From Sinonovacula constricta (taxonomy: Eukaryota; Mollusca; Bivalvia; Cardiida; Solecurtidae), in the NCBI GenBank assembly GCA_007844125.1, contig CM017571.1:3320088-3384087 (forward strand): DNA of 64,000 nucleotides, given 5' to 3'. Positions 62,664 to 64,000 of this stretch are shown here, piece after piece. The notes beneath the pieces were generated by a model. That model was not told the origin of the DNA, did not search any database, and saw only the letters and a program-made list of their open reading frames with translations. The translations under genes and the position numbers were made by a program. Position 1 is the stretch's first letter, and every line of letters begins with the position of its first letter.

Positions 62664-62838
62664 GGACCTGGTAGCGCAATCGGTAGAGCGTCGGCTCCAG
62701 GTACGGGAGGCCCCGGTTCGATCCCGGGCCGCGACATACCAAAGTCGTTAAAATGGTAGTGGTAGAGCTCCCTTGCTAACGTTCAAGCAAATATAAGGGT
62801 AGTTCCACGACTGGTTGGCCCGGTGTCAGGATAATGTT
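62664..62838 (+). mobile_element. tRNA-derived SINE, 3'-truncated (copy d)
   Basis: Best-preserved head of the family: A-box region TAGCGCAATCGGTAGAGCG and B box GGTTCGATCCC (62715-62725). The body is shared with copies b and c as far as ggtgtcaggataatg, then it stops. It lies between the 78-bp direct repeats. Confidence 0.85.
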
Positions 62839-62979
62839 TCCTTTACAGAAAACAACACGCGGTGCACTGGTTCTTCTTTCTAGATATAGCACCTGCACAT
62901 GCTGCGTAAAATCGATGACTGACCGTTTCTTTATTGGACAGAGACAGGGGTCATACTAACCGCTCATTGGCCTTCGACG

Positions 62980-63057
62980 ATAAAGCGTGGTAAAATGAAA
63001 GCGCAGTGAACACTGGTATTTACTGCTTCGGAACAGTAGCACATGTTAGACATGAGA
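62980..63057 (+). repeat. 78-bp direct repeat, right copy
   Basis: Exact copy of 62343-62420; the start offset is 637 bp. The bases outside both ends differ. Confidence 0.95.
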
Positions 63058-64000
63058 GCCGGTGAATATAGCCTGCCAATATATTTTGCGTGAGTGAACC
63101 GTCCGTTATCATACAAGATAACTTCGCTTTAAATGTTGTGCGCATAAGCAACATTTTTGAGAACATAAACAAAACAAGTTTTATCCACGTCACATCTATC
63201 ACCAGATGTTAATAACATCTCACATAACACGTTTCATTAAGGTGGCATTTATGTGCGCTCATGGGGAATTCATAAATCTGAAGTTCATGCCGTGTTTCAT
63301 TCTATAGCCAAATTGCATCTAGTTTACAAAATATGAGTTTACCTCAAAGGGATTGTAACTGTGTTTTATTTTAATACTGGACATTGAAATGTTTCTTATA
63401 TTGAAATACTTTTGACCTGCCTGTCAAACATTTAAAGCATTTAGAGAGTTTTAAAGTTAGCATTAAATTTTATAAATAACAGGTTTTTATTGGAATGCAT
63501 CGTCTCAGTGAATTATTGTCGTTTTGCAGATCACATGCATATTATGTCTCACTTATTACTGTTTACATTCTGCGAGGTTTGATTTTTGTTATCTATTATC
63601 TTAAGTTATCTTGAGTCAAAAGATATGCTTTACTATAAAGTAAAAACAGCACGGTATATATTGACAAAAATTGTATCAAATATTTCACTACCATCCATTT
63701 ATAGAGTATGTAGTAAAGAATAAAAAGCAACAGCCAGTGATTTGGAATTATTTAAGCATTTGATGATTTCAGCGAAATCTTACTTAAGCCTTAATAACGG
63801 AATTTTGAGTGCAAAGTGTCTTTACCGTCAACAGTATCAATAATTCATAGATAACCGCCTCTCAGGTGTCCGACGTTCAGAAATAGAAACCATAAACCTG
63901 TTAAGAGCTGTATAAAAGGAAAATCCTTTGGGTTTTCTACACTATTTTCTTATCTTGCAGAAAACGAAAACTGTTTGTTTTGGTATGAACTGTTCTCTGT
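63058..64000. other. non-coding stretch to window end, no gene seen
   Basis: AT-rich with no recognisable element. Confidence 0.5.

Noticed and set aside
62664..62740. A functional tRNA gene
   Set aside because: A and B boxes are good, but the anticodon arm is irregular and the sequence continues into a body shared with two other copies. It is a SINE head.

Overview
The window looks like a piece of an animal nuclear genome, most probably a bivalve mollusc (inference). The base composition is AT-rich. The only convincing host gene is split by introns of about 4 to 6 kb. The rest is mobile elements of types common in bivalves (Harbinger, Penelope-like, an L1-like LINE, tRNA-derived SINEs), microsatellites and large minisatellites. 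There are no operons, rRNA genes or CRISPR arrays. Most short open frames are chance or repeat-derived.

Layout: 1-8.4 kb is almost gene-free, with one tRNA-derived SINE and scraps of a Penelope-associated repeat. 8434-15192 is a nearly intact Harbinger/PIF DNA transposon with perfect 34-bp terminal inverted repeats. It holds two convergent spliced genes: a DDE transposase (five exons, + strand) and a Myb/SANT-like DNA-binding partner (six exons, - strand). The partner carries a one-base frameshift in an A7 run. 17.4-19.4 kb is a decayed, 5'-truncated Penelope-like retroelement; its 3' module recurs at least eight more times in the window. 24.29-29.84 kb is a 42-bp minisatellite of about 130 units. 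It creates spurious ORFs up to 1119 codons and has higher-order duplication at 1764 bp (42 units). 31.76-31.93 kb is a long (AC)n tract. 32.8-34.0 kb is an L1-like LINE relic. 36.3-40.86 kb is a 61-bp minisatellite built from higher-order blocks of 36 and 31 units. Smaller tandem arrays lie at 41.7 kb (39 bp), 48.4 kb (47 bp) and 52.5-53.3 kb (very diverged).

The host gene is a universal stress protein (USP) on the - strand, reconstructed from four exons: 59873-59783, 55733-55653, 50621-50515 and 44794-44531. All splice phases agree. It encodes about 180 residues with the ATP-binding G-2x-G-9x-G-S signature and a Lys/His/Asp-rich tail made from a 9-bp coding repeat. Its introns hold Penelope fragments, a SINE tail, minisatellites and a (TAA)n/(TTA)n foldback. 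The remaining sequence is AT-rich and I see no further genes in it.
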